From NCBI RefSeq assembly GCF_949628215.1, contig NC_134277.1:125847963-125911962 (forward strand): a stretch of 64,000 nucleotides of DNA, written 5' to 3'. This document shows positions 24,527 to 36,471 of this stretch, piece by piece (the first letter of the stretch is position 1; the number at the start of each line of letters is the position of its first letter). The position numbers were made by a program, and so were the translations under genes. The DNA comes from Phalacrocorax aristotelis (taxonomy: Eukaryota; Chordata; Aves; Suliformes; Phalacrocoracidae). The notes beneath the pieces were generated by a model. It did no database searches. It was given only the letters and a program-made list of their open reading frames with translations, and was not told the DNA's origin.

Positions 24527-27500
24527 CCGGGGAGCCCACGGGTGGTGGTGGTGGCCCTGCAGCAGCATGGCTGACACAGCAGGTGCTGTGCACAGGCAAG
24601 ACCCCTCGCTGGTCTGGTGTTGGGGTGTATGGCCCTGCTCGGGGTGAGGGCTGGCAGCAGGGGCTGCAGGTGTGCGGCGCCGTCCCCGTTAGGAACGGGA
24701 GGAGCGTTAGTTCTCTTAACTAACAGTCAGGTGCTGTTAATTCCCCAGTGCCAGATGGATGGTTTGGGGCAGGTTTAGGCTTAGGGCAGGGCTGTGGTCT
24801 CTCCTGCCCTCTCTGATTTTGGGAGCACCTGGTGGGCTGAAGGAAGATCCAGCCAACACAGTTCTGTATGGCAAGTGGGACAGTGCGTGGGAGAGAAACC
24901 GGGGTAGCAAGTTGCAACCAGGTGAAAGGACACCTTTGGTGTACGTGTATGTGTGTGATGTGGAGTTACTGCCAAGACTGTTGTGCCACAGCATGCCCTG
25001 AAGTTTAGCGTACAGGCACCTGCCTGTAGGCACATAGAACTGAGTGAGTTAGGTCTACGTCCCAGTGCTAGGATCAAAGGGAGCATAATACGTTTCCTCC
25101 TTCTTGCCCACAAGAAAATTGGGGATCACTGAAATGCATGATGACCTGTTGATCTAGCAGCAGTTGATCTCACTGGCTAAATAATCTGCACATTTCAAGT
25201 TTTAACCCCTCCTGCTTCTTCCCCTTCAGTGTGTAGCTGGGTAGGTATGGTGAGTACAGACTTTAGGATCTTTGTGTCTAAGACCAAAAAGCCAGAATGG
25301 GCACAGCTTGGCCATCGCTCCATCAAGCAAGTCAGAGCAATGCAGGGACAGCAGGCAACCCACCACCAAATCTGAGCCCTCTGCTCTTCAGTGCTGTGAC
25401 GTTGTGCTGTAAATGGAGGCAGGCCACAGCGAGGGTCTCCCAAGCTCTCCCTGCCTGATTAATCACCTTTAAATTGCTTTTGAAGTTGCAATGAGTCATT
25501 GAGTTGCTCTTTTCTCTTATATTCTGGCCATGGTGCTGTCTACACCACCCCTGGGGACTCATGCCTTCAGTGAACTAACTTGAAAACTTCAGCTAGTTTT
25601 AGTCTTTGGAAAAAAAAAACCCAAAAGCAGTTGGTTTGCTTTAGTTTAGCTGGTAGCTAACGAGTACTTCTGCACTGTGGATGCCTGGGACACAAAGGTG
25701 CTGAGCAAAGGAAGGAGTGAACTAAATGATTAAATTATCCTTAATATCATCAGTTGATTTTGTTACTTCACTCTTAACACTCTATTCCACATCAGAAACA
25801 AATGCATGAAATGAGCGGAGTCCCCTGCACAGCTCTCTCTGGTGTTCCCCAAGCAGCCCACCGCCACTCTGGAAATCAACTCTTTGCTCTTACTGCTTGT
25901 CCCTACCTTTTAGGTGGTTATTTATCTATACAAAGACTTTTGTTTTCTGTTCTATGGCCGCTTAGTTTTCATAAGTGAAAAACAGCATTTTTAGTTAACA
26001 TAGGTGTTTATATGGTACCCTAGCAATGTGCGTGATAATAAAGAGATAAAAAAAATTCAGAATTTAAATCCAAACTTCAGGTCTTGATCAGTATTTTTCA
26101 TGATGTTTGCCTTTCTGAAGTTGTGAATAAGAAACGGGAAGCAATCCTTTTAGCCAAACCACACTCACTAAAGCTGAAATGGGAACTACTCATTCCTGAC
26201 CCAAACAACATTTCTGAGGATAATATCCCATAAAGAATAAATTTTTTTCACTCAGCATTGATCTCCACAGAGAATGGGTGATGTGAGGCAGATTTTACCA
26301 GAGGAAGGTTGTTTACCTAAAATACTAATTTGACCACCTGTAGGTAATTCAATAGTCATAGGAAAGACATCTGGAGTTTTAACTGCCTGCTGCATTCAAC
26401 TCAGAATCTATTGTTTCCAGCTCGCCCAATTAGTACAAATTGTTAGTTATAAATAATTGCTAATCTACAAAGTGAAGAAAGAAGGAATAATCCAACATAT
26501 CAACAGCACTGCGGTGTTTTGATGTTATATATTGTTATGGTATACACGTAATTAATAACAGTTTACACTTGGATATAAATTAGCTATATCCTTCCTGTCT
26601 GTTTTGTGATGAATATTAAAAGTCCAAATATTTGAATTCATACCACTAAGAACGTAGGGTGGAATTCCTTTACCCCATTTTTAAACAATTAAAAGGACAT
26701 CTCAGGATAGGAAATCCATCCAAACTTCCTCATCCGCTGTTAGAAATAAATTACTTCAAAGTGATTCATACTCTCAGAAACCAATCAGGCAATGGAATGA
26801 GTAGCTTGGGTCTGCTGCCTTGCTTCCAGATAACCAAAATTAAGTGAGACAGATCGTGTACTTGCTGCTACGGGATCATTCAGATGAGCAAATACATTTT
26901 AGCATAAATAAGCAAGTGCTGCACAGTTAGATCTTCAAAGTGTGCCACAATTCTATGTAATGTACTTTGAATTTAAATGAGTGTCATTAGGAATATTCCT
27001 TCTGCTGTTTAAGCTCTGGAGAGTACTTCTATGATAGTCCATGATGAAAGGAAGATCTCATCCAGTGTCATCCAAGACCTCTCTGATACATATGACAAAA
27101 TGACTGCAAGCTCCAGATTTTTTTCCCCCCACATTTGTGGGGAGGCAGGAGGTCTCTGGTATCACAGGCATGGTCTCCAGCACATTCCAGAGTACATTGG
27201 GAGCTGCTGAATGAAACAAGACTGTCCAGGTGGTTGAAGCTGGCTAAGGCTGGGTTGCCTTTTTTTTTAAACAGTAGAATGCATTTTTAAATAAATCTTA
27301 AACCCAAGGGAAATGCTAAGAATGTTTTGCTTTTTGGACCAGAGTCACCCATGGGAAGACTGGCACTGTGGCAGGCCAAAGACCCAGATGTTCTGGGAAG
27401 AAGAAGCCATGATGTGGACATCAGCCTTTGCCTGACCACTTTGTAACTGTGGGAGGTACCCAGGCGTGGGGAGCAATGATGCCTCGCACGTGCCTGGTAG

Positions 27501-28941
27501 CCCCATGTCCAGCAAGTCAGGAAAACTGGGAGGCAGCCCTCTATTATTTGATGTGATATACATTGTAGGTATCTTTGCTATTACCTGGGGAATTCTGAGC
27601 AATTTCACATGCTGTAACGTAAAGGGGGGAATTGTGACTGTGTGTCCGTGTTTGTCTGTGAACATTGACAGAAAATACTGCCATTGGTGTGGGATGGGGG
27701 AGTTACCTGGCCAACCTGAAGCTCTCCAGCAGCCTCCACTGTGCTCCAGATCTCAGCATACTTCAGGAAGAGCCTGAATCCTCTGAACTCATGCAGAGGT
27801 TTTTTTTTTTTAGGGAGGAGGAAAGAGGTGTAAACTGTTGGGCATCTTTTTGTAGCTTTCCATGCCTTTCCTTCCTTAGATACCTGTTTGTAATCCAAAA
27901 ATAGTAATCTATTCTGCCAACATCCACTCAGGATAAATCCCCTTTCTGCCAAATTCTTAGCACTTTCTACCAAAATCATGACACGTGACTGTAATTGCTT
28001 GCTGTCCTTTGCTTAAAGACGTATCTCAGGGAAGCAAAGGAAAATGATCTCCCATACCTGAGAGTTTGTGGCTGGTTTGGCACAGGTGATAAAATGATTT
28101 TTTCCATGTAACTTTCTATTTTATTGCTTTTTGTTGCTTTTGTTGAGGCTTACAGTTTTAGGAAAATTGGTTAGTTCTTTCTGAGTATGACAGGCTGAAA
28201 TAAATATATCTGGAAACAAGTATTCCTTATAAGAAAGAGTCTTTGAAGTCTTTTCCTGTAGTAAACAGGCTTCATTTAATAGCCAGGAGAGTTTGAAAAC
28301 GGATCTTCTCGTGTTTGCAATCAGTGGAATATTATTTTACTGTTACATTTTAGCAACATTTAGGTCCCAACCAGAAATGCTGAGGAGAAAGTGCAGTTGA
28401 AGAGCCAAGTGGAGGCAGATTGTGCTGTTGCTGCGGTGAATACCACAAGCAGAGTTTTACCCTTGCTGTGTCACCCAGGTGTAAGGCAGCAGCTACACTG
28501 AGACACTAATGCCATCTTTGTAGCCACATCCCCAAAACCACAGGGTTACCAGGCACTGCTGCTGATATGCATTTGTCTAAACATAAAGGACAAAACCAGA
28601 AGTAAGCTTCCTGCTTTTTATTCTTTCTTGGTACCGCTTGAAAATTTTGAGTCTCAGAAAGCCAACCAAAGGGGAAAACTTCTATTTTTACATCTAAATC
28701 TGATCTTTGACCAAAGCAGCTAATCTGTTTTACAGGCAAGCTTAGATGAAGCAGTTTCCAAAGGCACGTTAGACTATTTATTACAGACACAGTTTAAGCA
28801 TTGTCTACAACTTCCTTCTTGAATTAGAAAGAACGTAGTCCTGTTTTTTAGTCCCCTTTTAACAAATGTCACAATTTAACAAAACATAATCTTAGAAGAT
28901 TTACTCTTCTAGGGTATAACAACATGTAAGCAAGAAGTCCC
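24527..28941. other. Non-coding stretch, nothing recognised
   Basis: Initially GC-rich, then AT-rich. Only unsupported short frames on both strands. A TGTG-rich patch lies at about 27630-27665. Confidence 0.5.
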
Positions 28942-29256
28942 ACCTTACCTGTGTGACTCTCCTCCCTACTCCCGCAGCCATGCCGGTAGGCAAACATTCC
29001 TTATGCCTCATTTTCTCTGGCTAACCTAAGTGCCTCTTTTTACTGTCTTTGCCAGTGACCTAGAGCACTAGGGTAGCTCCAACAGTATCACAGCTTGAGG
29101 CAAACTGCATTTTAATCCCATCTGCAGCTCTGCTTCTGCAGCAGTGCTCTTTCTGTCTGGAGGAAATATGGGTAATACAAAAGCCTCAAAGAAGAATCCC
29201 AGGTATTGAAGTGTCTCCAAGTTAATTTTTAAGTTGTGCTTGAAAACCACAAAGGC
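28942..29256 (-). pseudogene. SDR16C first-exon relic, copy C
   Basis: Minus-strand sequence corresponding to coding exon 1 of the intact SDR16C gene at 45346-45675. A frame reads EAFVLPIFPPDRKST, comparable with ENLILLVFPPHKKTF in the intact gene, then LQMGLKCSLPQAVILLEL in place of the cofactor-binding region. On the plus strand the donor side (CTTACCT, then CTCCTCCCTACTCCCGCAG and GTAGGCAAAC) parallels the intact gene's CTTACCT, CTCCTCCCTATTGCTGCAG and GTAGACAAAC. The frame has internal losses and ends early, so it is a relic. No later exons of this copy were found to its left. Confidence 0.72.
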
Positions 29257-31758
29257 TAATTCTCTAATAAGAAAGCAAACAAACCAGAAGCAAAAATATT
29301 TAATTGAAACATAAAAATACTAGCACAAAAAGGGTGCTTGTGCACTTAAGAGCTAAGTATGTCCCACCTCTCCCTTTTGCACGCAACGCTAGTTAATGTT
29401 AAATGCTTCTTCCTTGTGATGACATTTCCTATTAATAGTACAAGAGAAACACAATGCTGCAAGGGTAGTATTATCAAATTCTCCTAATATTAATCTTCTG
29501 CACTTTCCATTTAGATATTTTAACAGGTTATGTTAATAAGTATCTGAATAGATCTCTGTTGGAATAATAACGGAGGAACTATTTTAAAGCTATTTTTCAT
29601 TTGGTGGAATACAAACTACTAAAACTAATTAATTAGCATTAATTTATTTAGATATGATGCCATCTCCATGCTGGAAACATGCCTTTCATTTACAAAGTGC
29701 GTGTGGTGAGAATTTATCCCAACAATGCATCTGTTGCAGTTATGTGTGGCTGAAAACACCTAAGTTTTACATTGTACTAAGTGTACCACGATTCCCCAGC
29801 TGTACAGGTTGTTCCCTATGTAGGAATTCTGTCTATTGCATCTGCTGATATCTAACAAACTTGTTTCTCATATAAAATAAATTATATTTCTCTTCCTGAT
29901 TCTTACTTCAGTTATTGCAGTGGCTTCTGACTCTCATGTAAAAGTCTGTGCCTTCTCTGGAAAGGAGATTGTAAAAAGAAACTAATTGTAAAAAAATTTT
30001 CATTAATTAGAAAGTCACTGTAAAGCCTTCGCATAGCAAGCAATCAGCTATCATGAAACTATATGTAAGTTAAAGAACGATATGCAGTAAAGAAACACCA
30101 CCAGTTTACCAGGTGTTAAATATATCCATATAAGGGAAGCACGGTCCTATGTAACATGGCTTAAATACTGGAGGAAAACAATTTTCTTCCCATTTCCACT
30201 CCCGCACGGGCCCACAGTATGGGCGCTCACCTCCTGCATTTGAAGGCATGGTTAGAATCATGGTTCTTCTCTAACTGACAGATGTTAATTTATGTGGGCA
30301 CTCTCAGATTTACTAGTTCAGCAGTTAAGGCACTGCTATTCCTTCAGCTTCCAGGGAAACGTAAGCTAGCGATAACGAAGGACTTTAGATAACAAAGTAG
30401 ACATCAGGTCTAGCCTGGTTTCCTACTTTAAGTTTATTTGCTGTCAGACTTTAAGTAGCTTTCAAAGACCTTTTCAGGGCTATCACACTCTCTGGCTTCT
30501 TTCAAACTCGTTTCTTATTCTGGAGTAGTTTCTATCTTATTCCTTATTTCCTGTTACCTCCTAGCATATCATCCCAGGCAGACAGGCAACACTGCTGACT
30601 CTTGAGCCAGCCCTGCTTAGCCCACTCTGTTACAGAAAAGAAAGTATCTTTATGTATGTAAATGTAGAATAATATATACGCGCATGAAATTTGTGTTTCT
30701 ATTAACTATGGAAAACCTAAAAAAAGTGAGAAAAGAAGAGTTAACTAATGCTTTGAAGATCATTTTAGCATACTTCTTAAAATTTAGTTTGTGTGGCTCA
30801 AAGATTTTCAAGAAATTTACATCTTCTGGGGAAACTACTTTCTGATACACATGAGCTAGGAGATACAACCCTACCATTCATATTTACCCCCCTTTCATAT
30901 TTACCTGATTTCCTTTAATTATATATGTGCTCTCCTTCAACACTAGGCTCAAGTCCCTTGTATCATTCGTTATAGGACAGTTGAATCTTGTATACATTCT
31001 GTCATGTCAGAAAGTCAGGAAGCACTTTAAAACATGACACAGCTGAAAATTACATTCGGTCTTCCCTGCTGAAATAAAAACCAGAAGGTTTTAGAACAAA
31101 ATTCATAACATCTATTTTGGATACACTCTTCTGGTGATGAATTGCCCTGAAAGCTTAGCCTTAGCAAGGCTCATCGATGCAACTTGGCTGACTGTATGGT
31201 CAAAAGGAAGAGTAAAATAAATAAAAATACTTGCAATATAGGCAGATGCTTAGAACTAACCCGTGGGCAACACCGACAGCATCTGCAGAGCTCTTAGTGT
31301 CTTAGAACATGGAAGTATTTCACAAAACTTGCATAGTTCTTAATTACCAGGTAAGACGGGTTAGATAATGGAAGATATTTGAATTTTATTCCTGGATGCT
31401 TTGTCTGTTTGTGTGTCAACGTCACAGTTGTTTGTACTGGGCTCACCATTGCTGCTACTTTACAAATGCTTTTTCCTGAAGGAGCTGAGTTTGGTAAAAA
31501 GTAAATAATTTAACAGTCTAAGTTATTTATTGAGTGATTTCTTCATATAGAACTGATGATTTTCCTGTTCTTAAAAAAACTTATTCATAAGGCCATAAAT
31601 GTGTAATTAAAAATGCTAATAATTTAAAAATGCTGACAGTGAAAAGATAATTTTCAATTAAGAATTTTTATGATTTGTGGGTCTTTTGATTAAGCAATTG
31701 GGAAATGGAGGAATAGAGAAGCAGTTTCTGTCCCTACATTTTCTTTTTGTCTCCCATG

Positions 31759-31857
31759 AGTGAAAAATAGGGGCAGTACATTTACATATACGTTATGTCT
31801 GTCACTTCTACTATTTTTTTGGTGCTTTGGAGATTACAAATGCAGATATTGGAACAG
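31759..31857. repeat. Diverged direct repeat, copy 1
   Basis: Starts AGTGAAAAATAGGGGCAGTA and ends ATATTGGAACAG. Aligns by eye along most of its length with 32861-32953 in the same orientation. Nature unknown: not a repeat I recognise. Confidence 0.6.
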
Positions 31858-32860
31858 AAAATGTGTTTTCCTTGCATGTCTGAACTACTAGTTGTATAGG
31901 ACAATTTTCTGAAGAAGTACCTTTAATCATCAGCCCGTGGCTAGGTGGGATGAAAAGCAATGCTTCAAGTGACAAACTGCTGCAACGATGCAGTGAAAAA
32001 CATACCATTTGAGATTTCTGAATCTTCCCTCCATTAGACAGGATGGCTGCCCTGCTATCTGGGGAATTCAGCTGACCCAAAGCAGACATCTACGTCGTAC
32101 ACACCTGTAGACACAAGCTACCTAAACTCCATTTAATGAGAACACAACAGAGAAGTCATTCCTGGGTATGATTCATCTAAACCAGAGAGCAGTAAGAGAT
32201 CAGGTGAATGGTGACTTAAACGGCACCCAAAATGCATGTTGAAAATACTAATGTGTTTTTGTTAACCACAAGCCTGAGAAAGAAGCAGTGGAGCAGGTGA
32301 CAGAGCAATCACTAGAATGCCACTTCCACCGAGACAATACATTTGATCAATGAACACTCGGGAAGCACGGAGTTTATGAAAGCATTGAGCAGTGCCTCAT
32401 GACTATTTAAATCACTGCTACCTCAGGCAGAGCTGCCAGCTGAGGTTGGTTAATGAAATGGATGGCCGCCTTATCATTTACTTGGCTTCAGCAACCGCTC
32501 TGTGCAATGGTAAATGGCAATTAAATTTGTATTCATTATTTTTTAAATTAAAGCAGTCAGTCTTTATTAGCAGTCTGTGGCCTCCTGAAGTATCTGAAGT
32601 ATTGAACAGAGGCCCTGTATTGACTGAAAAAAGGAACTAGAAAAATCCATAATAGTAATCAAGGTAGAATTTTGATCTGCTAATAACTGAGCGCTTTGGG
32701 ATGATTTAGGCCTTTCTACCTCATGAGGTATTGAAAATCATAAGCTAATATATAAAGTAATGATGTTTTTCTAGGTATAAAAGTAAAGAGATTAAGACTC
32801 TGTTTCTAGTTAGCCTGAAAATTGTACAGACATGAAGCCACCTTGTCCACGCCTTGTAAC

Positions 32861-32953
32861 AGTGAAAAACAGGGACAGTACATTTATACATACTTTATGC
32901 CATTTTCACTATTCTTTGTGCCTCCCAGGGTACAAATGAGGCTATTGGAACAG
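32861..32953. repeat. Diverged direct repeat, copy 2
   Basis: Starts AGTGAAAAACAGGGACAGTA and ends GCTATTGGAACAG. Partner of 31759-31857, about 1.1 kb away in the same orientation. Confidence 0.6.
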
Positions 32954-33809
32954 CGGGATTCAGCCTTTTGGTCAAAGGCAAAGGTAGTGACAGAGGAACA
33001 GGGAATTTCCTGACTTCCAGCTCCAAGTCTATTCCTCCACAATTGTCCCATTGCTTGTGCAAACTGTGAACTAGCATCATTCCATGTGGAGGCTAAGAAG
33101 ATACACGCTAGACATGAGTAAGACTTCCTTCAAACACTACAGAATTTAAAAATACACTTTTCATTAGGAGCTAGTACATAAAACTAGTTTCAAATTGGCT
33201 TTGAGTATCTTGGTGTGCCTTTTTCTAAAAGCCGTCCTACTAAAATAATTTCCTTTCCTTCTCCCACTCTAACCTGTCTTGTAATAGATTCCCCAGTTTC
33301 AGAATTACTGCTTGGTAAAGCAGGAGAATAAGGTGACACTGGGAACTCCTAGTATCTAGTAAGCAAGATGCCTGTAGCATGTGTTTCAACACTAAGTGAA
33401 ATTAATGAGAATCTTCCCCACAGTGAGCCTCTCTCTTCTTCTTGGTCTGGCAGTTAACGAGTCACAGGGTGCCGTGTACCACGAAAACCACCTGAGCCCT
33501 CGCTTAGGTGCTCAGGGAGTGTCACAGAGTGGCACTGAAGTGTCCAAGAGGTTACAGAAATTGCTGAGAAATTAAAGTTGCATGTGGTTGCCACTAAGAT
33601 TTATTTAAAGATGTCCGTTAGATTACAAGGTGACCCAGCATCATGCATATGTTTCTTTCCTCAGAATGCTTACAGTCAAGTATGATTAATGGTCTTTATA
33701 AGATACCTGATTCTACAACTTTGTCTATAAGCAAAATATGGTCTGAAAGGGTATGTTGTACTAATGCATATAAAAAAGAGCAAGAACCCATGTTTTATCT
33801 GACACCACG

Positions 33810-34062
33810 GATTATCTCTCTATTGATGCAGCAACACAGGTAGATTCAGCCCGTGGCTAATCCTGCTAAACTGCTTGTCTCTTCTTCAGTGGTTTTACAG
33901 AGAACCAGGATTGCTCCCAGTGGAGAAAAAAATGAAGACAAACTGCCTTCCAGTCCCATTTGCAGCTTCAGAAGTAACAGAATTTGCCCTGCAACATCAT
34001 TTTTGTGTGGAGGAATTATGAGTAAGATGAAAGCCTCAGAGAAGGAAAGCACATATTTCTCA
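33810..34062 (-). pseudogene. SDR16C first-exon relic, copy B
   Basis: A minus-strand frame reads EAFILLIIPPHKNDVAGQIL, clearly parallel to the intact gene's ENLILLVFPPHKKTFAGEIV. It continues with LQMGLEGSLSSFFSPLGAIL, matching the intact ANGIGRQIALNFAPLGATL, and then SSLAGLATG. The Gly-rich cofactor motif is destroyed, and the acidic LVLWD segment has become LVLCKT. It shares the form LQMGL with copy C, so B and C are closer to each other than to the intact gene. No start or downstream exon is recognisable. Confidence 0.78.
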
Positions 34063-36144
34063 GGAGTTAGTTGTCAGTAACTCTGAGGTGCTTCTTAAGT
34101 GGCACACTGTTTCAAAACACAAAAGATAATTTCATATTAAAAACAGAAACAGCATCCAATCGCTGCTTCTGCACTTAAATAGGAAGGTCTCGGCTTAGAA
34201 TTCCGTTACAGGATCCATCACGCTTTTCTGTAAAAGTAAAAAATATTTTCCTGGTATTTTCAAAGAAAAGAACGAGTTCTTGATTTCTAGGGCTGATAAG
34301 AAGATCTAACAGATCACTGCGAGACTTAGAAAGTATAAGCTTTACAAATTCCTTCCTGAGACATGCAGATTAGCCAGAAGAACGGAGTCAGAGAGTGCCT
34401 TTGGCTAAGCTTGCAGCAATACGCAACAAGGCTCTGCAGGGTGGCTACGCAGACTACGTGAAACACGGCTTAGAAAATAAAACATTGTTTCCTTTATATT
34501 ATTCTTAATCTTCTCAAGTCCTGTGTATATAGATGGTAAACTTACAACTGCAAATGCTGGCGATAAGGTTGGCATATTTTAGTGAAAGAAACTAAAAATA
34601 CCCAGGGTGCCAAAGTCAGAGCCCCTAGAATGTGCTCTTTGGCTGCAAATATTTCATCCCGACATACCAGATTTTTAAGGATGCCGAGTCCACCAAATCT
34701 TAACGTCACTAACAGGTAACTACTTCAAATGGGAGCCTCATTTTACAAAGCATGTTGAAATGTATGTCTTTTGGCCTCGTGAGCCCTGTTCATAAGCTCT
34801 ATAGCACAAGCAATGAAATTATGTCTTAAGCATATTCAGGCCCGCAATACATTCACAAATATAACGTCATGCCAGTTTGTATGGTCTCCTGCAACCATAC
34901 TTAAAAACAATCGTTAACCTGGAGCCAAATCGCAATATTCATGTGGAATAAGGGAATCCCAATATTTAACATACTTGTTTACAGTTGAGAAAAGGATTTT
35001 TATTTGCAGGGAGCAATTTAGACTTCATTCCTGGCTCAGTAAGTAGGAAGAAAAGCATATTTTAATTACTGACCACCCAGAGAGTTTTTCAAAATAGAAA
35101 TCAATTAACCTTGCTTTCCATAGAGCCAAACTTTAGATAGCTTTTGCCTTCTCGGCTAAAATTTTCCCAGTAATATCTATAGTATAGTATAGTAGATAGT
35201 AATATCTACATTAAAGACTTTACTGACTGTATGTGCACTTTGAAAACACTGGGATTTAAAAAACCAGGTTTTTAATTGAAGTGTGCACTCTTACAGGCAT
35301 TTGTAGCTGGAAGGGAGCTTGTAAGTATGGGGTTAGTATATGGTGACAAATGTGGGCAATAGATGACTGTTCAAGGTTGTCTTTAATTCCTTAACACCTT
35401 AACCTAATTGTCTGGGCTCAGCAGGGTGCTTCAAAGCCACATCGGTGCCCACAGGGTCAGAGAAGAGAGTCAGATACCTATGGACTTCCCCAGTGTTCAC
35501 CATGCGGCTGCCTACAGCAGATGCTCACCGCAGAGCCCATGTCTATAAACTCTGACTCTTCTGTTGTCGGAACAGTCTACAAAATTTATAAAAGCAATTA
35601 ATGACCATATAAGTAATTTCTATAAAGGATTTTTTTTCTGTCTGCTTCGTCTGATTGTGGGGCTTCATCATCTTTCATTTCTGAGTAGGCACATGATTTT
35701 TTTGCCACCACTTCAGTTTTACAAATGCTCTTTCTAAGCCACAGCCTTTGATAAATGATCCGGTATCAGCCTCTAGCCACAGATTAAAACCAAGGCACAC
35801 ATTTCCTGTGGAACTGTATCTGGAAAAGTGTGTGGTGACTAATGAGGAGCACGGTAAGCGGCACAGCACTGCACGTGCTTTATCAGTGCTTGTTGCAGTA
35901 CACTGCTCTTCAGGACAAAGGCTCCCCACGCAGCTCACCAGCCAGAGCACATCATCCCACAGCGCCCTTCTTCATGTCTGCTTTGTGCGAACTGAAGTGC
36001 TGCTTTGGCCCTGAAAGGGAAATACATTAAATGCTTTGTGGTTTTTTTCTTTCTGCATGAACAGTAGCGTGCTTTTCTCACGCTTTGAGATTTTGCTCAG
36101 AAATTGAAGAATTCAGAGCATGAAATGAAGTCAGACATCCCTGC
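34063..36144. other. Non-coding stretch, nothing recognised
   Basis: AT-rich with a short TATAG-type tract at about 35178-35200. Frames of up to 91 codons near 35.7-36.0 kb have no recognisable domain. Confidence 0.5.
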
Positions 36145-36159
36145 CTGATGTTACTGATG

Positions 36160-36165
36160 TTTATT
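36160..36165 (-). terminator. Candidate polyadenylation signal of the SDR16C gene
   Basis: AATAAA on the minus strand, about 225 bases past the stop codon at 36390-36392. Cleavage would fall near 36.14 kb. It is the nearest full hexamer I noticed downstream. Confidence 0.5.
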
Positions 36166-36389
36166 GAGAGCTTAGATAAAAGCAGCGTGCCATTATGAAA
36201 TGAGAGAGAGGGCTGTGACTAAAAATCAGCAATTAAAAGACAGTTACAAAAGATTAAATTGCATGCTGACCAATGTCAAATATCATACAAGAAGCAAATT
36301 TTCTGTCAAAGAATAAACGTGATTAAAAATTAATTTTTACTGAAAATTTTCAAAGAGATGGCACTCGAGGTCTTCAGAATAGTTTGGTT

Positions 36390-36471
36390 TCAATCCTTTT
36401 TCTTCCGACCGAAGGCTTTATCCATGCTGTTGGTGATGTTAATGTAAGATTCAAAGAGCAGTACCATCTTT
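36390..36471 (-). CDS. SDR16C5: SDR16C gene, coding exon 6 with stop
   Basis: Acceptor TTCCTAG, then the last 26 codons after the split Ile, ending FGRKKKD and TGA (36392-36390). Aligns with the human tail (GFVDQKKKL), and keeps the frame of exon 5. Confidence 0.8.

Larger units (their letters stand above)
29257..33809. other. Non-coding stretch between SDR16C relics
   Basis: AT-rich with no recognised exon. It holds a pair of related blocks about 95 bp long (31759-31857 and 32861-32953), listed separately. I searched by eye for relics of SDR16C exons 2-6 and saw none convincing. Confidence 0.5.

Noticed and set aside
27345-27979. Overlapping frames of 79-124 codons on both strands
   Set aside because: Opposite-strand shadows of one another without homology or splice context.
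31811-32089. Possible SDR16C exon 3 relic (a short QTCK-like match near 31.88 kb)
   Set aside because: Only a short match at one edge; the rest does not follow the exon 3 sequence.
31396-35730. Apparent similarity between 31.4-31.5 kb and 35.64-35.73 kb
   Set aside because: Only one block of about 18 bases (TTTACAAATGCT...) agrees well; too weak to call a duplication.
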